In this document: positions 36,487 through 45,789 of the stretch, piece by piece | Layout: each line of letters begins with the position of its first letter | Position numbering within the stretch: position 1 is the stretch's first letter | Source: an uncultured Prochlorococcus sp. | GTDB taxonomy: Bacteria; Cyanobacteriota; Cyanobacteriia; PCC-6307; Cyanobiaceae | Direction: 5' to 3' | NCBI GenBank assembly: GCA_902521995.1 | Contig: CABYTO010000001.1 | Span: forward strand, 98,149-162,148 | DNA: 64,000 nt | Notes under the pieces: model-generated | What the model was told of the DNA's origin: nothing | The model's database searches: none | What the model saw: only the letters and a program-made list of their open reading frames with translations | Program-made: the position numbers and the translations under genes

Positions 36487-37125
36487 TTAATTATTAAAAT
36501 CAACTAAGTTATTTAATAATCTTGGAGGATCTGGGATGGTTAATTTAAATTTAGGAAACAGAGAATAGGCAACTACATGTACAGTTAAAACATAAACTAT
36601 TTCTTGAAAAATTATTAATAAAATTGCACCTATTTTTATACTCAAAATTGAGGGATATAAAGGTAAATTAAATAATCCAATCAACTTTTCTATTAGACCA
36701 TAACTCGCTCTTGTAATTAACACCCAAAGATTATCTCCAACCAACGTAGATAATGCTATTACTCTTATTAAGAAGCCAAGGGTTCCAATAACAACTCCCC
36801 CAGTCAAACTAAGATTCCAACTCTTTTCTTTAAACCAACACCAACCTAACCAAAAAGCCAAGATCCCATAAGGAAATAAAAATAAAGTTCCTCTAACAGG
36901 ACCCATAATTATGAATAAAAGTAGAAATTGTATTAAAAGTCCTTCCAATGCAACTTTAGTTCCTCTTCTCAAGTGCAACAAGATGATTGGGAGGGGTAAA
37001 ATTAACCTTAATAAAGCTCCCCCAATTGGCAGATAATATAATGCAACCCATAATAAAGACGAAAGAGATGCTAAATAAGAGGTCTCGACAATATTTAATG
37101 CTTCAGTTTTTGTTGTTATTTTCAT
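36487..37125 (-). CDS. DUF2232-family integral membrane protein
   Basis: A 212-residue protein with about six to seven hydrophobic helices. Motifs PIGGALLRLILPLPIILLHLRRG and LLLFIIMGPVRGTLFLFPYG match the cyanobacterial DUF2232 type. The function is unknown; distant relatives include ECF-type substrate-binding S-components, which would suggest a vitamin or metal, but no ECF genes are nearby. It lies between the repeat lipoprotein gene and cobT on the same strand. Confidence 0.75.
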   Translation of the reverse strand: MKITTKTEALNIVETSYLASLSSLLWVALYYLPIGGALLRLILPLPIILLHLRRGTKVALEGLLIQFLLLFIIMGPVRGTLFLFPYGILAFWLGWCWFKEKSWNLSLTGGVVIGTLGFLIRVIALSTLVGDNLWVLITRASYGLIEKLIGLFNLPLYPSILSIKIGAILLIIFQEIVYVLTVHVVAYSLFPKFKLTIPDPPRLLNNLVDFNN

Positions 37126-37145
37126 TTTTTGTTGAATATTTTTAA

Positions 37146-37649
37146 TTAATTTTTATTCATACTTTTACTTTTTGAATCTAGGATACGTTCAATCTTTTCT
37201 ATTTCAAAATTTACCTCAGAATTACTCAATATGGAACTCAACTCTTCAGTGGGATCTTTTGGATCTACATCTTTTAAAATGAATATTATTTTGTAAGATT
37301 GAAGCTCATTTTTTCTTTTTTTTGAAAGATTCTTAATTTTTTTATTTTTTTTATCATCAAAATTTTTGTTTTCTTTTTCTAAATTTATATCGTTTTTATT
37401 TTCTGGAACATTTTTTGGATTTTCTACTTTTTTAATTTTTTTACTTTTTTTATCATCAAATTTTTTGTTTTCTTTTTCTAAATTTATATCATTTTTATTT
37501 AAAAAGTTATTTTGTAAATCTTCATTTTTGCTTAATTTTTCTAAATCATTAAAACTACTTTCAAGAAAATTTCCAATCCTCCCTCCAGAGCATGATTGCA
37601 AGAAAATTAAAAAAATTAATAAAAAAAGTTCTTTTTTTTTTAAAATCAT
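37146..37649 (-). CDS. repeat-containing lysine-rich lipoprotein
   Basis: A 167-residue protein of unknown function. A short signal ends in the lipobox LQSC (Cys20). The mature region is very Lys/Asn/Glu-rich with a 33-residue direct repeat (KNDINLEKENK, FDDKK, KKIK seen twice), then a globular-looking end (YKIIFILKDVDPKDPTEELSSIL). It is 8 nt downstream of topA and probably co-transcribed. The disordered repeat could be a wall-spanning linker, by inference only. Confidence 0.6.
   Translation of the reverse strand: MILKKKELFLLIFLIFLQSCSGGRIGNFLESSFNDLEKLSKNEDLQNNFLNKNDINLEKENKKFDDKKSKKIKKVENPKNVPENKNDINLEKENKNFDDKKNKKIKNLSKKRKNELQSYKIIFILKDVDPKDPTEELSSILSNSEVNFEIEKIERILDSKSKSMNKN
37332..37500 (-). 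repeat. 99-bp-offset direct repeat in the lipoprotein gene
   Basis: Two roughly 65-70-bp near-identical copies lie 99 bp apart (33 codons), keeping frame. Matching landmarks are the TTATCATCAA words at 37351 and 37450. This looks like an in-frame tandem duplication. Confidence 0.8.
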
Positions 37650-37657
37650 ATTTTTTT

Positions 37658-40264
37658 CTAACTATTCTTTTTCCTTGTAGTTTTTTTATTACTAATCTTT
37701 GTTTTTTTTAAAATTGTGCCTTTTTTATCTTTAAGTTTTTCTTCTAAAAGAGATACTGCTTTATCTATGGTAAATTTTTCTATGTCAGTATCTTTGGCAA
37801 TCGAAACATTAGTTTTTCCACATTTTAAATAGACGCCATATCTTCCATTTAATATTTGAATTTTTTCTTTAAATTCTTTCGGTTTTCCAAAGTCTTTAAG
37901 TACCTCTTGACCACCTCTACCCATTTTTGGCATCGCAAGAATTTCTAATGCTCGTTTAATATCAATTGTAAAAACATCATCCTCTTTCTTTAAGGATCTA
38001 TTTTCAGATTCATTTTCATTTTTAATCCATTTGATATAAGGGCCAAATCTTCCTCTATCAGCCTCAACAACTCCTCCTTCAGGATGAACTCCCAACAATC
38101 TAGGCAAACTTAAAAGTACAAGAGCCTCATCTAGAGTTAGATCATCAGTTTTCAACTCTTTGGGTAATGAAGCTCTTCTTGGTTTAGCTTTATCTTGATC
38201 ATTATTTCCTAATTGTACGTAAGGTCCATAAGGACCAAATCTTAAAAAGACTTTTTCCCCAGTTTTTGGATCAGTTCCAAGATCCGATGGGCCACTTAAG
38301 ATTTGATCAACTTGCTTTTTGTTTAGGTCTCCAGGAGTAATATCCATTGGAAGATTACCTTTCGCCTGAATTTCATTACCAGATTCATCAATTTTTGTAC
38401 CCTCTAGCCAAGGTCCGTTAGAGCCTATTCTGACTACACAAGGAAGGTCTTCGAAATCAACTTGTCTATAAGCTTTACCATCAATATCACCCTCTGTTTT
38501 CTGAACCTTTACCTCCAAACCATTTTTACCTTTATAGAAAGTTTCGAGGTAAGGTAGCCACTCAAGATTGCCTGAAGATATTTCATCTAATGAAGATTCC
38601 ATCTTTGCAGTAAAAGTAGTATCAACCAGATCAGGAAAGTGTTCTTCTAATAGAGCAGTAACAGCAAAAGCTGTAAACGTCGGGGCCAAAGTATTAGAAG
38701 ATATATTCGCATAACCTCTATCAACTATGGTCCCAATAATGCTGGCATAGGTAGAAGGTCTTCCAATCCCTTCTTTTTCAAGAACTTTAACTAATGCAGC
38801 CTCTGTATATCTTGCAGGAGGCTTAGTTTCATGAAAAGTAGATTCCTTGTTAGTAACTTCAAGACTTTTTCCAGTTGTTAAGTTTGGGAGAATAATTTCT
38901 TGTTGTTCAAGGGATGAACTTGGGTCATCACTTCCCTCGACATAAGCTCTGAAGAATCCTGCGAAATCAATACTTTTGCCGCTTGATTTAAATAATCCAT
39001 CCCCCACGCTAATTTCAGCATTAATCATTGTTAGCCTGGCTTCCGCCATTTGACTAGCTACAGTTCTTTTCCAAATTAAATCGTAAAGTGATAAGTCTCT
39101 ACCAGTTAGATTAGTTTCCTTTGGTGTTTTAAATACCTCACCTGCCGGCCTAATAGCTTCGTGTGCTTCTTGAGCATTTCTTGCAGTTGAATTAAATTGT
39201 CTTGGTGAGTTAGATAAATATTCTTTTCCATACATAGAACTAACACATTCTCTAGCTGCTCTTATGGCTTGTTCGGAGAGATGCACTGAATCAGTTCTCA
39301 TATATGTTATGAAACCTCTCTCATATAACCCTTGTGCACATCTCATAGTTTCTCTTGCAGATAAACGAAGCTTCCTATTTGCTTCTTGTTGTAATGTGCT
39401 AGTTGTAAATGGAGGAACTGGCTTACGAGTGGATGGCTTTTTTTCGATTTTTGAGACTAACCAATCCTCTGATGAAAAAGTCTTCAACAAATCATTTACT
39501 TGCTCTTCTCCAATTATTAAAGATTTGTTTCCTTCTTTTAATTTACCGGTTTGTTCGTCGAAATCGGAACCGTTAGAAATTCTTTGACCGTTTAAACTGA
39601 ATAATTTAGTTTCGAAAGTAATATTATCTTTTACTAGGGAAGCTTTAATCCCCCAGTAACTAGCTTTTTTAAAGGACCTTCTTTCTCTCTCTCTCCTAAC
39701 AAGAAGTCTTACAGAAACGGATTGAACACGACCAGCAGATAGTCGGGGGGCTACCTTCTTCCAAAGTAAAGGAGATAATTCATATCCAAAAAGTCTGTCC
39801 AAGATTCTTCTTGTTTCTTGAGCCTGAACAAGTTCCATATCAATTTCTCTTGTTTGGTCTAAAGCTTTATTAATTGCCTTTTTTGTAATTTCATGAAAAA
39901 CCATTCTCTTAGTTGGTATTTTAGGCTTAAGTATTTGCATGAGATGCCAGCTAATACTCTCTCCCTCTCTATCTTCATCAGTTGCCAGTAATAGCTGGGT
40001 CGCACCTTTTAATGCATCTTTCAACTCTTTAACAACCTTTTTCTTATCTTTTGGAACTATATATAGTGGTTCAAAATCTTCTGTTGTATTAACTCCTATC
40101 CTTGACCATTTTTCCTTTTTAACCGCAGCAGGTATTTCAGCAGCTCCTTTTGGAAGATCTCTTACGTGTCCCATTGAAGCGAGAACTTCATAGTTAGAAG
40201 GCAAAAACTTTCTTATAGTTTTTGCTTTAGTGGGACTTTCAACAATAACAAGTGTGTGATCCAA
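37658..40264 (-). CDS. topA: DNA topoisomerase I
   Basis: A type IA topoisomerase relaxing negative supercoils. The Toprim residues are in VIVESPTKAKTI and LLATDEDREGE, and the catalytic Tyr is in ERGFITYMRTDSVHLS near residue 320. At 868 residues it has the cyanobacterial C terminus: several Topo_C repeats (RFGPYGPYVQLG, RFGPYIKWIK, LNGRYGVYLKCGK) and a Lys-rich tail instead of zinc fingers. It is divergent from ndhB across a 175-nt spacer. Confidence 0.96.
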   Translation of the reverse strand: MDHTLVIVESPTKAKTIRKFLPSNYEVLASMGHVRDLPKGAAEIPAAVKKEKWSRIGVNTTEDFEPLYIVPKDKKKVVKELKDALKGATQLLLATDEDREGESISWHLMQILKPKIPTKRMVFHEITKKAINKALDQTREIDMELVQAQETRRILDRLFGYELSPLLWKKVAPRLSAGRVQSVSVRLLVRRERERRSFKKASYWGIKASLVKDNITFETKLFSLNGQRISNGSDFDEQTGKLKEGNKSLIIGEEQVNDLLKTFSSEDWLVSKIEKKPSTRKPVPPFTTSTLQQEANRKLRLSARETMRCAQGLYERGFITYMRTDSVHLSEQAIRAARECVSSMYGKEYLSNSPRQFNSTARNAQEAHEAIRPAGEVFKTPKETNLTGRDLSLYDLIWKRTVASQMAEARLTMINAEISVGDGLFKSSGKSIDFAGFFRAYVEGSDDPSSSLEQQEIILPNLTTGKSLEVTNKESTFHETKPPARYTEAALVKVLEKEGIGRPSTYASIIGTIVDRGYANISSNTLAPTFTAFAVTALLEEHFPDLVDTTFTAKMESSLDEISSGNLEWLPYLETFYKGKNGLEVKVQKTEGDIDGKAYRQVDFEDLPCVVRIGSNGPWLEGTKIDESGNEIQAKGNLPMDITPGDLNKKQVDQILSGPSDLGTDPKTGEKVFLRFGPYGPYVQLGNNDQDKAKPRRASLPKELKTDDLTLDEALVLLSLPRLLGVHPEGGVVEADRGRFGPYIKWIKNENESENRSLKKEDDVFTIDIKRALEILAMPKMGRGGQEVLKDFGKPKEFKEKIQILNGRYGVYLKCGKTNVSIAKDTDIEKFTIDKAVSLLEEKLKDKKGTILKKTKISNKKTTRKKNS

Positions 40265-40439
40265 GGTTTATTTCAAAAATTGGTGTTTTTGTTCAGTTAG
40301 GGCATATTATGATTATTTGAAGCTTTTTCAAGTAATTTCTTTTGAAAATTTCAAAAATCATACCCACAAATTATAATTAAGTTAAGATTAACTCTTAGAC
40401 TTCTACAATCAATCATCTAATTTAATCCAATTTAATAAA

Positions 40440-41960
40440 GTGCCCAACGAAATCTTTACAATTAACTTAAATGCTCAAGCCATTATTCCAGAGGCTTTTA
40501 TTTTACTAGGTATTGTTGGAACACTTCTTGTTGATTTAGCTGGAGAAAAAACTGCATCAAAATGGGCACCAATAATTTGCTATTTATCAATTGGAAGCTC
40601 TCTTCTTAGTTTGGCCTTGCAATGGAGTAATCCGGTAGAAAGCGCATTCCTTGGGTCCTTTAATTCAGATAATTTAGCAATAGCATTTAGAGCAATCATA
40701 GCTTTATCAACTTTAGTTTCTTTACTCATAAGCTGGCGTTATACAGAGCAAAGTGGAAGTCCTATTGGGGAGTTCGCAGCAATAGTTCTTTCGGCAACTC
40801 TTGGAGCAATGCTTCTGTGTGGATCTACTGACCTTATCAGTGTATTTATATCTCTTGAGACTCTATCGGTAGCGAGCTATTTACTTTCTGGTTATCTCAA
40901 AAGAGATCCAAGAAGTTCAGAAGCAGCTTTAAAATACTTACTTGTTGGATCAGCTGCTGCTGCAGTCTATTTGTATGGCTCCTCTTTTCTTTATGGATTA
41001 AGTGGTTCAACAAACTTGGCAACAATAGGTTTAGAGATTATCAATAAGCCATCCTTTATTACTTCTCTAGCTCTTGTATTTGTCCTATCAACAGTTGCAT
41101 TTAAAATTGCAGCTGTTCCCTTTCATCAATGGACTCCTGATGTATATGAGGGTTCACCTACACCTGTAGTAGCTTTTTTATCTGTTGGCTCAAAAACAGC
41201 GGGCTTTGCATTTGCAATAAGAATATTAAGCACAACTTTCTCTTCTTTTGACGAAGAATGGAAACTTTTATTTACCATTTTGGCCATATTGAGCATGGCT
41301 CTAGGAAATGTTGTAGCTCTAGCTCAAACCTCAATGAAAAGGATGCTAGCTTACAGTTCTATTGGACAGGCTGGATTTGTAATGATAGGGATAGTATCTG
41401 GCACACAAGATGGTTTATCATCTGCTGTTTTATATTTAGCTGCATATTTGTTTATGAATTTGGGTGCATTTTCTTGTGTAATACTTTTCTCATTAAGAAC
41501 TGGTTCTGACAGAATTCTTGATTACTCAGGACTTTACCAAAAAGATCCTCTTATTACCTTAGGATTAAGCCTTTGTCTCCTCTCTCTTGGAGGTTTACCT
41601 CCAATGTTAGGATTTTTTGGAAAGATATACTTGTTTTTTGCAGGTTGGGCAAACCATCAATATCTATTAGTAATAGTTGGATTAGTAACTTCAGTTATTT
41701 CTATTTATTACTACATTTCAGTGATAAAAATGATGGTAGTTAAAGAACCGCAGGAAGCCTCTGAAATAGTCAAATCATATCCTGAAATTAATTGGGGAAT
41801 TGTAGGATTACCTCCGTTGAGAATTGCTCTTTATACTTGCGTCGCAGTAACTGCTCTTGGAGGAATTCTTTCTAATCCTCTTTTTAAATTAGCTAATACA
41901 GCAGTTTCACAAACTCCTTTCTTACAAGATATTATTGCTACAGCAAACAATATTTCCTAG
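40440..41960 (+). CDS. ndhB: NAD(P)H-quinone oxidoreductase subunit 2 (NdhB)
   Basis: A proton-pumping membrane subunit of NDH-1, used in cyclic electron flow, respiration and CO2 uptake. It has 14 or so helices and the antiporter-like signatures [17 protein letters not shown] and [20 protein letters not shown]. At 506 residues the length is normal. The start is GTG ([18 protein letters not shown]). The ABC ATPase starts 17 nt downstream of its stop. Confidence 0.96.
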   Translation: MPNEIFTINLNAQAIIPEAFILLGIVGTLLVDLAGEKTASKWAPIICYLSIGSSLLSLALQWSNPVESAFLGSFNSDNLAIAFRAIIALSTLVSLLISWRYTEQSGSPIGEFAAIVLSATLGAMLLCGSTDLISVFISLETLSVASYLLSGYLKRDPRSSEAALKYLLVGSAAAAVYLYGSSFLYGLSGSTNLATIGLEIINKPSFITSLALVFVLSTVAFKIAAVPFHQWTPDVYEGSPTPVVAFLSVGSKTAGFAFAIRILSTTFSSFDEEWKLLFTILAILSMALGNVVALAQTSMKRMLAYSSIGQAGFVMIGIVSGTQDGLSSAVLYLAAYLFMNLGAFSCVILFSLRTGSDRILDYSGLYQKDPLITLGLSLCLLSLGGLPPMLGFFGKIYLFFAGWANHQYLLVIVGLVTSVISIYYYISVIKMMVVKEPQEASEIVKSYPEINWGIVGLPPLRIALYTCVAVTALGGILSNPLFKLANTAVSQTPFLQDIIATANNIS

Positions 41961-41976
41961 AAGAATTCTTCAACAA

Positions 41977-42663
41977 ATGTCTGAGAAAGTCGCGAGTTTA
42001 GAAAATATAACTAAAACATATGGGAAAGAGGATTTAACTGTTAGAGCCTTAGACAACATAAATTTAGAAATTTATAAAGGTGATTATTTAGCTGTAATGG
42101 GAGCTAGTGGCTCAGGCAAAAGTACAGCTATGAATATTATTGGATGTCTAGATAGACCATCTGAAGGGATTTATAAATTAAATGGTATTCCTGTTGAAAA
42201 TTTATCTGATGATGAGCTCGCGGGAATTCGTAACCAAAAATTAGGCTTCGTTTTTCAACAATTTCATCTTCTTTCAGACGCAACTGCACTTGAAAACGTA
42301 ACTTTGCCTATGATTTATGCTGGTATTGATCCTGAACAAAGATTAGAGCGAGGTAAGAATGCCTTAAAAAAAGTTGGCCTTTCAGAAAGAATGAATAATC
42401 GTCCAAATCAATTATCTGGAGGTCAACAACAACGAGTTGCTATTGCGAGGGCTATTATCAATAACCCTGCAATTTTGCTAGCAGACGAACCTACTGGAGC
42501 ACTAGATTCAAAAACCACTGAAGATGTATTAGATCTTTTTGACAAACTGCATGAATCTGGAATAACTATAGTTTTGGTTACCCATGAAGATGAAGTTGCA
42601 AATCGCGCAAAAAAAATAGCCAAATTTAAGGATGGAAGAATAGTTGAATTAAAAGTTAATTAA
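41977..42663 (+). CDS. ABC transporter ATPase, MacB/LolD/DevA type
   Basis: An ATPase of about 228 residues with Walker A GASGSGKST, the Q-loop VFQQFHLL, signature LSGGQQQR, Walker B LLADEPTGALDS and switch His VTHE. The VRALDNINLEIYKGDY start is typical of LolD/MacB/DevA exporters. No permease or fusion protein is next to it, so the partner must be elsewhere. The track start at 41935 lies inside ndhB; the ATG at 41977 (MSEKVASLENI) is preferred. Confidence 0.88.
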   Translation: MSEKVASLENITKTYGKEDLTVRALDNINLEIYKGDYLAVMGASGSGKSTAMNIIGCLDRPSEGIYKLNGIPVENLSDDELAGIRNQKLGFVFQQFHLLSDATALENVTLPMIYAGIDPEQRLERGKNALKKVGLSERMNNRPNQLSGGQQQRVAIARAIINNPAILLADEPTGALDSKTTEDVLDLFDKLHESGITIVLVTHEDEVANRAKKIAKFKDGRIVELKVN

Positions 42664-42665
42664 AT

Positions 42666-43415
42666 TCAAAAACTTCTAATTACCTTCAGTTGAGTTTCAT
42701 TCTCAATTCTTAAATTCCCATTGGAATCAATATCTTTAATTTTCCATGTATGAGGACAATAACCAGTAGGTAAAAAACTTTTATTAAGAAACTTATTTGC
42801 AGATTTAATCACATATTCTTTCTTCTTATTACATTCCGTTGAATCATAAAAAGCTTTAAGAATTTTGGCTGTCCAATAATGTTGATTAATATTCTTAGTT
42901 TGAAGTACTTTTGATAATGAAATACCTTCCAATGGAGTGTAATTTAAAACATTCATGCCAATTCCTACTCTTACATAGATAATTTCATTGCCTCTTGTTA
43001 TCACCCTCGGTAAAAATCCAATCAACTTTTTTGAACCAAAAAAAATATCATTTGGCCATTTCAAACAAACATTTATATTCTCTTGTCTAAGCATTTCACA
43101 TAACTTAATACCTAAAGACAAATTAAATATTTGACATGCAAATTCTTTTGAAAATATTGGGTAAGCTGCACTTAACCAAATCCCGCCTTTTGGTGAAATC
43201 CAAGTTTTTGAATTTTGGCCAACCCCTGAGAACTGTTCTCTTGCGATTATAGCTAGAGGCTGATTTTTCTTTATTTCAGAATATTCAAGAAAGTTTGTTA
43301 GCTCATTTTCGGTACTTTTACATTTTATTTTGTAATGAAGTATCCAGGTTGGATTTTGACCCTGAATTTTTTTTAAATAAAAAACTGTCTTAGCTGCAGG
43401 TCCAATAACTTTCAC
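42666..43415 (-). CDS. birA: biotin--[acetyl-CoA-carboxylase] ligase, short form
   Basis: Attaches biotin to the carboxylase BCCP subunit. The catalytic Lys is in CLKWPNDIFFG, with KLIGFLPR and VGIGMNVLNY following. It lacks the N-terminal HTH of regulatory BirA. The biotin-binding loop, normally GRGRxGRxW, reads GVGQNSKTW, so both arginines and the third glycine are gone. The C-terminal SH3-like cap is short. It is convergent with the ABC ATPase with a 2-nt gap. Confidence 0.87.
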   Translation of the reverse strand: MKVIGPAAKTVFYLKKIQGQNPTWILHYKIKCKSTENELTNFLEYSEIKKNQPLAIIAREQFSGVGQNSKTWISPKGGIWLSAAYPIFSKEFACQIFNLSLGIKLCEMLRQENINVCLKWPNDIFFGSKKLIGFLPRVITRGNEIIYVRVGIGMNVLNYTPLEGISLSKVLQTKNINQHYWTAKILKAFYDSTECNKKKEYVIKSANKFLNKSFLPTGYCPHTWKIKDIDSNGNLRIENETQLKVIRSF

Positions 43416-43490
43416 AAATTTTTTATTAAAACAACGAGCATCTTTTTAAAGATTAGATTAACTTTAGTCTTAATAAGTAAATTTTACAAA

Positions 43491-43976
43491 TTGGACAAAA
43501 AGTATTTGCCAATAGTGAATAGAAGGAATCCACATCCATTAAAAATTTGTCTTGATAATTTCAAAAAATCCTGCGGAGACTTAGATAAACTCTCTAAAAT
43601 CAATGAAAATTGGAAGAACTTAATCGGCTCAGAACTATTTCAAGAATGTAAACCATTAAATATTGAAAAAAAAATACTTACTATTGCAGTAAATCATCCA
43701 CAGTGGCGCCAAGCTTTAATCTATAACAAGCATAAATTAAAAGAGAGAATCGAAAAAATCGGAATAACTTTGAATGAAATAAAAATAATACAAAATTATG
43801 AGATTAAAAATAAAAATATCAAAGCTACTAACGCAAAGATAGTTTGGGCAAAGCATCCAAGCAGAATCAATCAAAATAATATGTGCGTTTGTAATATTTG
43901 TAATTCCCCTACTCCTGAGGGAGAAATCAAAAGATGGGGAAAGTGTTCTTTTTGTTGGAGAAAAATAAAAAACTAA
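43491..43976 (+). CDS. DUF721/DciA-like protein with C-terminal Cys4 motif
   Basis: A 161-residue protein. Residues from about 20 to 95 match DUF721 (LSKINENWKNLIGSELFQECKPLNI, LTIAVNHPQWRQALIYNK). DUF721 proteins include DciA, the ancestral loader of replicative helicase DnaB. The C terminus adds CNIC...CSFC, a likely zinc ribbon. Start is TTG at 43491. It lies alone between birA (divergent) and menG (convergent). The helicase-loader role is inferred from the family. Confidence 0.75.
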   Translation: MDKKYLPIVNRRNPHPLKICLDNFKKSCGDLDKLSKINENWKNLIGSELFQECKPLNIEKKILTIAVNHPQWRQALIYNKHKLKERIEKIGITLNEIKIIQNYEIKNKNIKATNAKIVWAKHPSRINQNNMCVCNICNSPTPEGEIKRWGKCSFCWRKIKN

Positions 43977-43981
43977 ATTCT

Positions 43982-44683
43982 TTATTTAACTAAAATTAGT
44001 ATTCCCATTTGCCCCACCAAAATAGTCCTATATTCAGCTTTTTTAAATCCAACTTCCTTAGCAATATTTATAAGCTCATTTTTCTTTGGAAAATTACTAA
44101 TACTTTTTTCAATATATGCGTACTCTGGACCTAAATCAAAAAGCCGCGAAATGGTTACTACAATTGTTCTTAAATAAATTTTCTGAAAAATATTGGATAA
44201 AGAATTTCTTGTTGAGTGATTAAAATCCAAAAATCCTGCCCTTCCCTTATCCTTCAAAAGATCAAAAACTTTTTTTATTCCTTCTTCAACATTATTTAAG
44301 TTTCTAAGTCCATATGACATGCAAATCCCATCAAAATTTTTTGAATAATCATTAATTTCTAATACATCTTTAATTTCCCACTTAATAAATTTATTTTTTT
44401 TAAGCTCTGATTTTTTTTTTGCAATATTTAAGATATCCTCTGCACTGTCAATACCAGTAATTGAACCCCTTGGACTAACTCTCTCAGAAATTAAGAATGC
44501 TAAATCTCCAGTTCCACAGCATAAATCAGCCCAATCTTCACCATTTAAAGGTTCCAATAAATTAACTAATTTCCTTTTCCATAATCTGTGCAGCCCAAAA
44601 CTTAATAGATTATTTAAAAAGTCATATTTATAAGAAATTTTATTAAATATATTTTTGACTTCGATAGTTTTTGTGAATTTCAT
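43982..44683 (-). CDS. menG: demethyl(phyllo/mena)quinone methyltransferase (UbiE/MenG)
   Basis: The SAM-dependent C-methylation step in phylloquinone synthesis, the photosystem I quinone. Signatures NLLSFGLHRLWKRKLV, the SAM motif ADLCCGTGDLAFL, MSYGLRNLNNVEEGI and AGFLDFNHSTRN are UbiE/MenG-like. At 233 residues the length is normal. It lies 43 nt downstream of hisF on the same strand. In cyanobacteria this family serves phylloquinone rather than ubiquinone. Confidence 0.93.
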   Translation of the reverse strand: MKFTKTIEVKNIFNKISYKYDFLNNLLSFGLHRLWKRKLVNLLEPLNGEDWADLCCGTGDLAFLISERVSPRGSITGIDSAEDILNIAKKKSELKKNKFIKWEIKDVLEINDYSKNFDGICMSYGLRNLNNVEEGIKKVFDLLKDKGRAGFLDFNHSTRNSLSNIFQKIYLRTIVVTISRLFDLGPEYAYIEKSISNFPKKNELINIAKEVGFKKAEYRTILVGQMGILILVK

Positions 44684-44726
44684 TTTAAATTTTTAACTTA
44701 TTTTTTTTGGTATTAAATTAAATTTT

Positions 44727-45497
44727 TTATTCATATGGTCTAATTGGAAGTTTTTTTTCAATGAGAAAAGTCTTTATTTCTCTTAAAGAAAGTTTATTAT
44801 CATGAAGTAATGATGCTAAAAGTGCAGCAGATGCCCTGCCTTCATTGAAAACATCATAGATATCATCTAAACAACCTGCTCCTCCAGAGGCAATCACTGG
44901 AATATTAACAATATTGCTAACAGATTCAGTCAGATGTAAATCATATCCATTCTGCGTGCCATCACCATCCATTGAAGTAAGCAAAATTTCCCCTGCGCCT
45001 AACTCCTCAACTTTCTTTGCCCAACTTAAAACATCTATTCCAGTATTTTCTCTCCCTCCTTTTACATATAGCTCCCATTCATCAGTCTTATTAACTTTTC
45101 TTTTAGCATCAATTGCTATCACGATACATTGATTACCAAATTCTCTAGAACTTTTATAAATTAAATCTGGATTTCTAACAGCTGAAGAATTCAAACTCAC
45201 TTTATCCGCTCCAGCTCTTAAAAGATCATTAATTGAAGAAACAGAATCTATTCCTCCACCTACTGTAAATGGTATTTTTACTGATTTTGCGGTCCTAGAG
45301 ACAAGGTCAACTAAGGTATTTCTATTTTCTACACTAGCTCTAATATCTAAGAATACTAATTCATCTGCGCCCTCATCAGAATACCTACAAGCTAATTCAA
45401 CAGGATCGCCTGAGTCTCTCAAGTTAACAAAATTTACACCTTTAACCACTCTGCCATGGGCTACATCTAAACAAGGAATTAAACGAAGAGCAACCAT
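44727..45497 (-). CDS. hisF: imidazole glycerol phosphate synthase cyclase subunit
   Basis: The (beta/alpha)8 barrel of histidine synthesis. Catalytic Asp11 lies in [17 protein letters not shown] and Asp130 in VIAIDAKRK. The two phosphate-binding loops read TVGGGIDSV and [12 protein letters not shown]. At 256 residues the length is normal. It is divergent from the petP-like gene with a 59-nt spacer. Confidence 0.97.
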   Translation of the reverse strand: MVALRLIPCLDVAHGRVVKGVNFVNLRDSGDPVELACRYSDEGADELVFLDIRASVENRNTLVDLVSRTAKSVKIPFTVGGGIDSVSSINDLLRAGADKVSLNSSAVRNPDLIYKSSREFGNQCIVIAIDAKRKVNKTDEWELYVKGGRENTGIDVLSWAKKVEELGAGEILLTSMDGDGTQNGYDLHLTESVSNIVNIPVIASGGAGCLDDIYDVFNEGRASAALLASLLHDNKLSLREIKTFLIEKKLPIRPYE

Positions 45498-45556
45498 TTT
45501 AGTAAAAATTGTCCAAATGCTGTTAATCTTGCATAATAGCTTCCATTTTACCTCTT

Positions 45557-45781
45557 ATGGCTGAAACAAAATTATTACCCAAAATTGGTAGTAAAATCAA
45601 AATTAACATTAACAAAGTAAAAGATAGACTACCAGCTAAATTAATCGATCAAATATCCTCGAATCCTAAAGCCGTAATAACAGGCTATAAAATGACAGAT
45701 GGCAGAAGTATTGGGATTACAGCAAAATTTCAGAATGGTGAGCAAAATTGGTTTTTCCCAGAAGAAATTGAGAAAGGTTAA
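45557..45781 (+). CDS. petP: PetP-like small protein (DUF2862), cytochrome b6-f associated
   Basis: A 74-residue soluble SH3-like protein. GSKIKININKVKDRLPAKLID and ENGEQNWFFPEEIE-like segments (here NGEQNWFFPEEIEKG) match the DUF2862 family, whose Synechocystis member is a small peripheral subunit of cytochrome b6-f affecting cyclic electron flow. It precedes chlG by 8 nt, so the two form a photosynthesis-related pair. Identification is by family resemblance. Confidence 0.75.
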   Translation: MAETKLLPKIGSKIKININKVKDRLPAKLIDQISSNPKAVITGYKMTDGRSIGITAKFQNGEQNWFFPEEIEKG

Positions 45782-45789
45782 AGAGTAAA

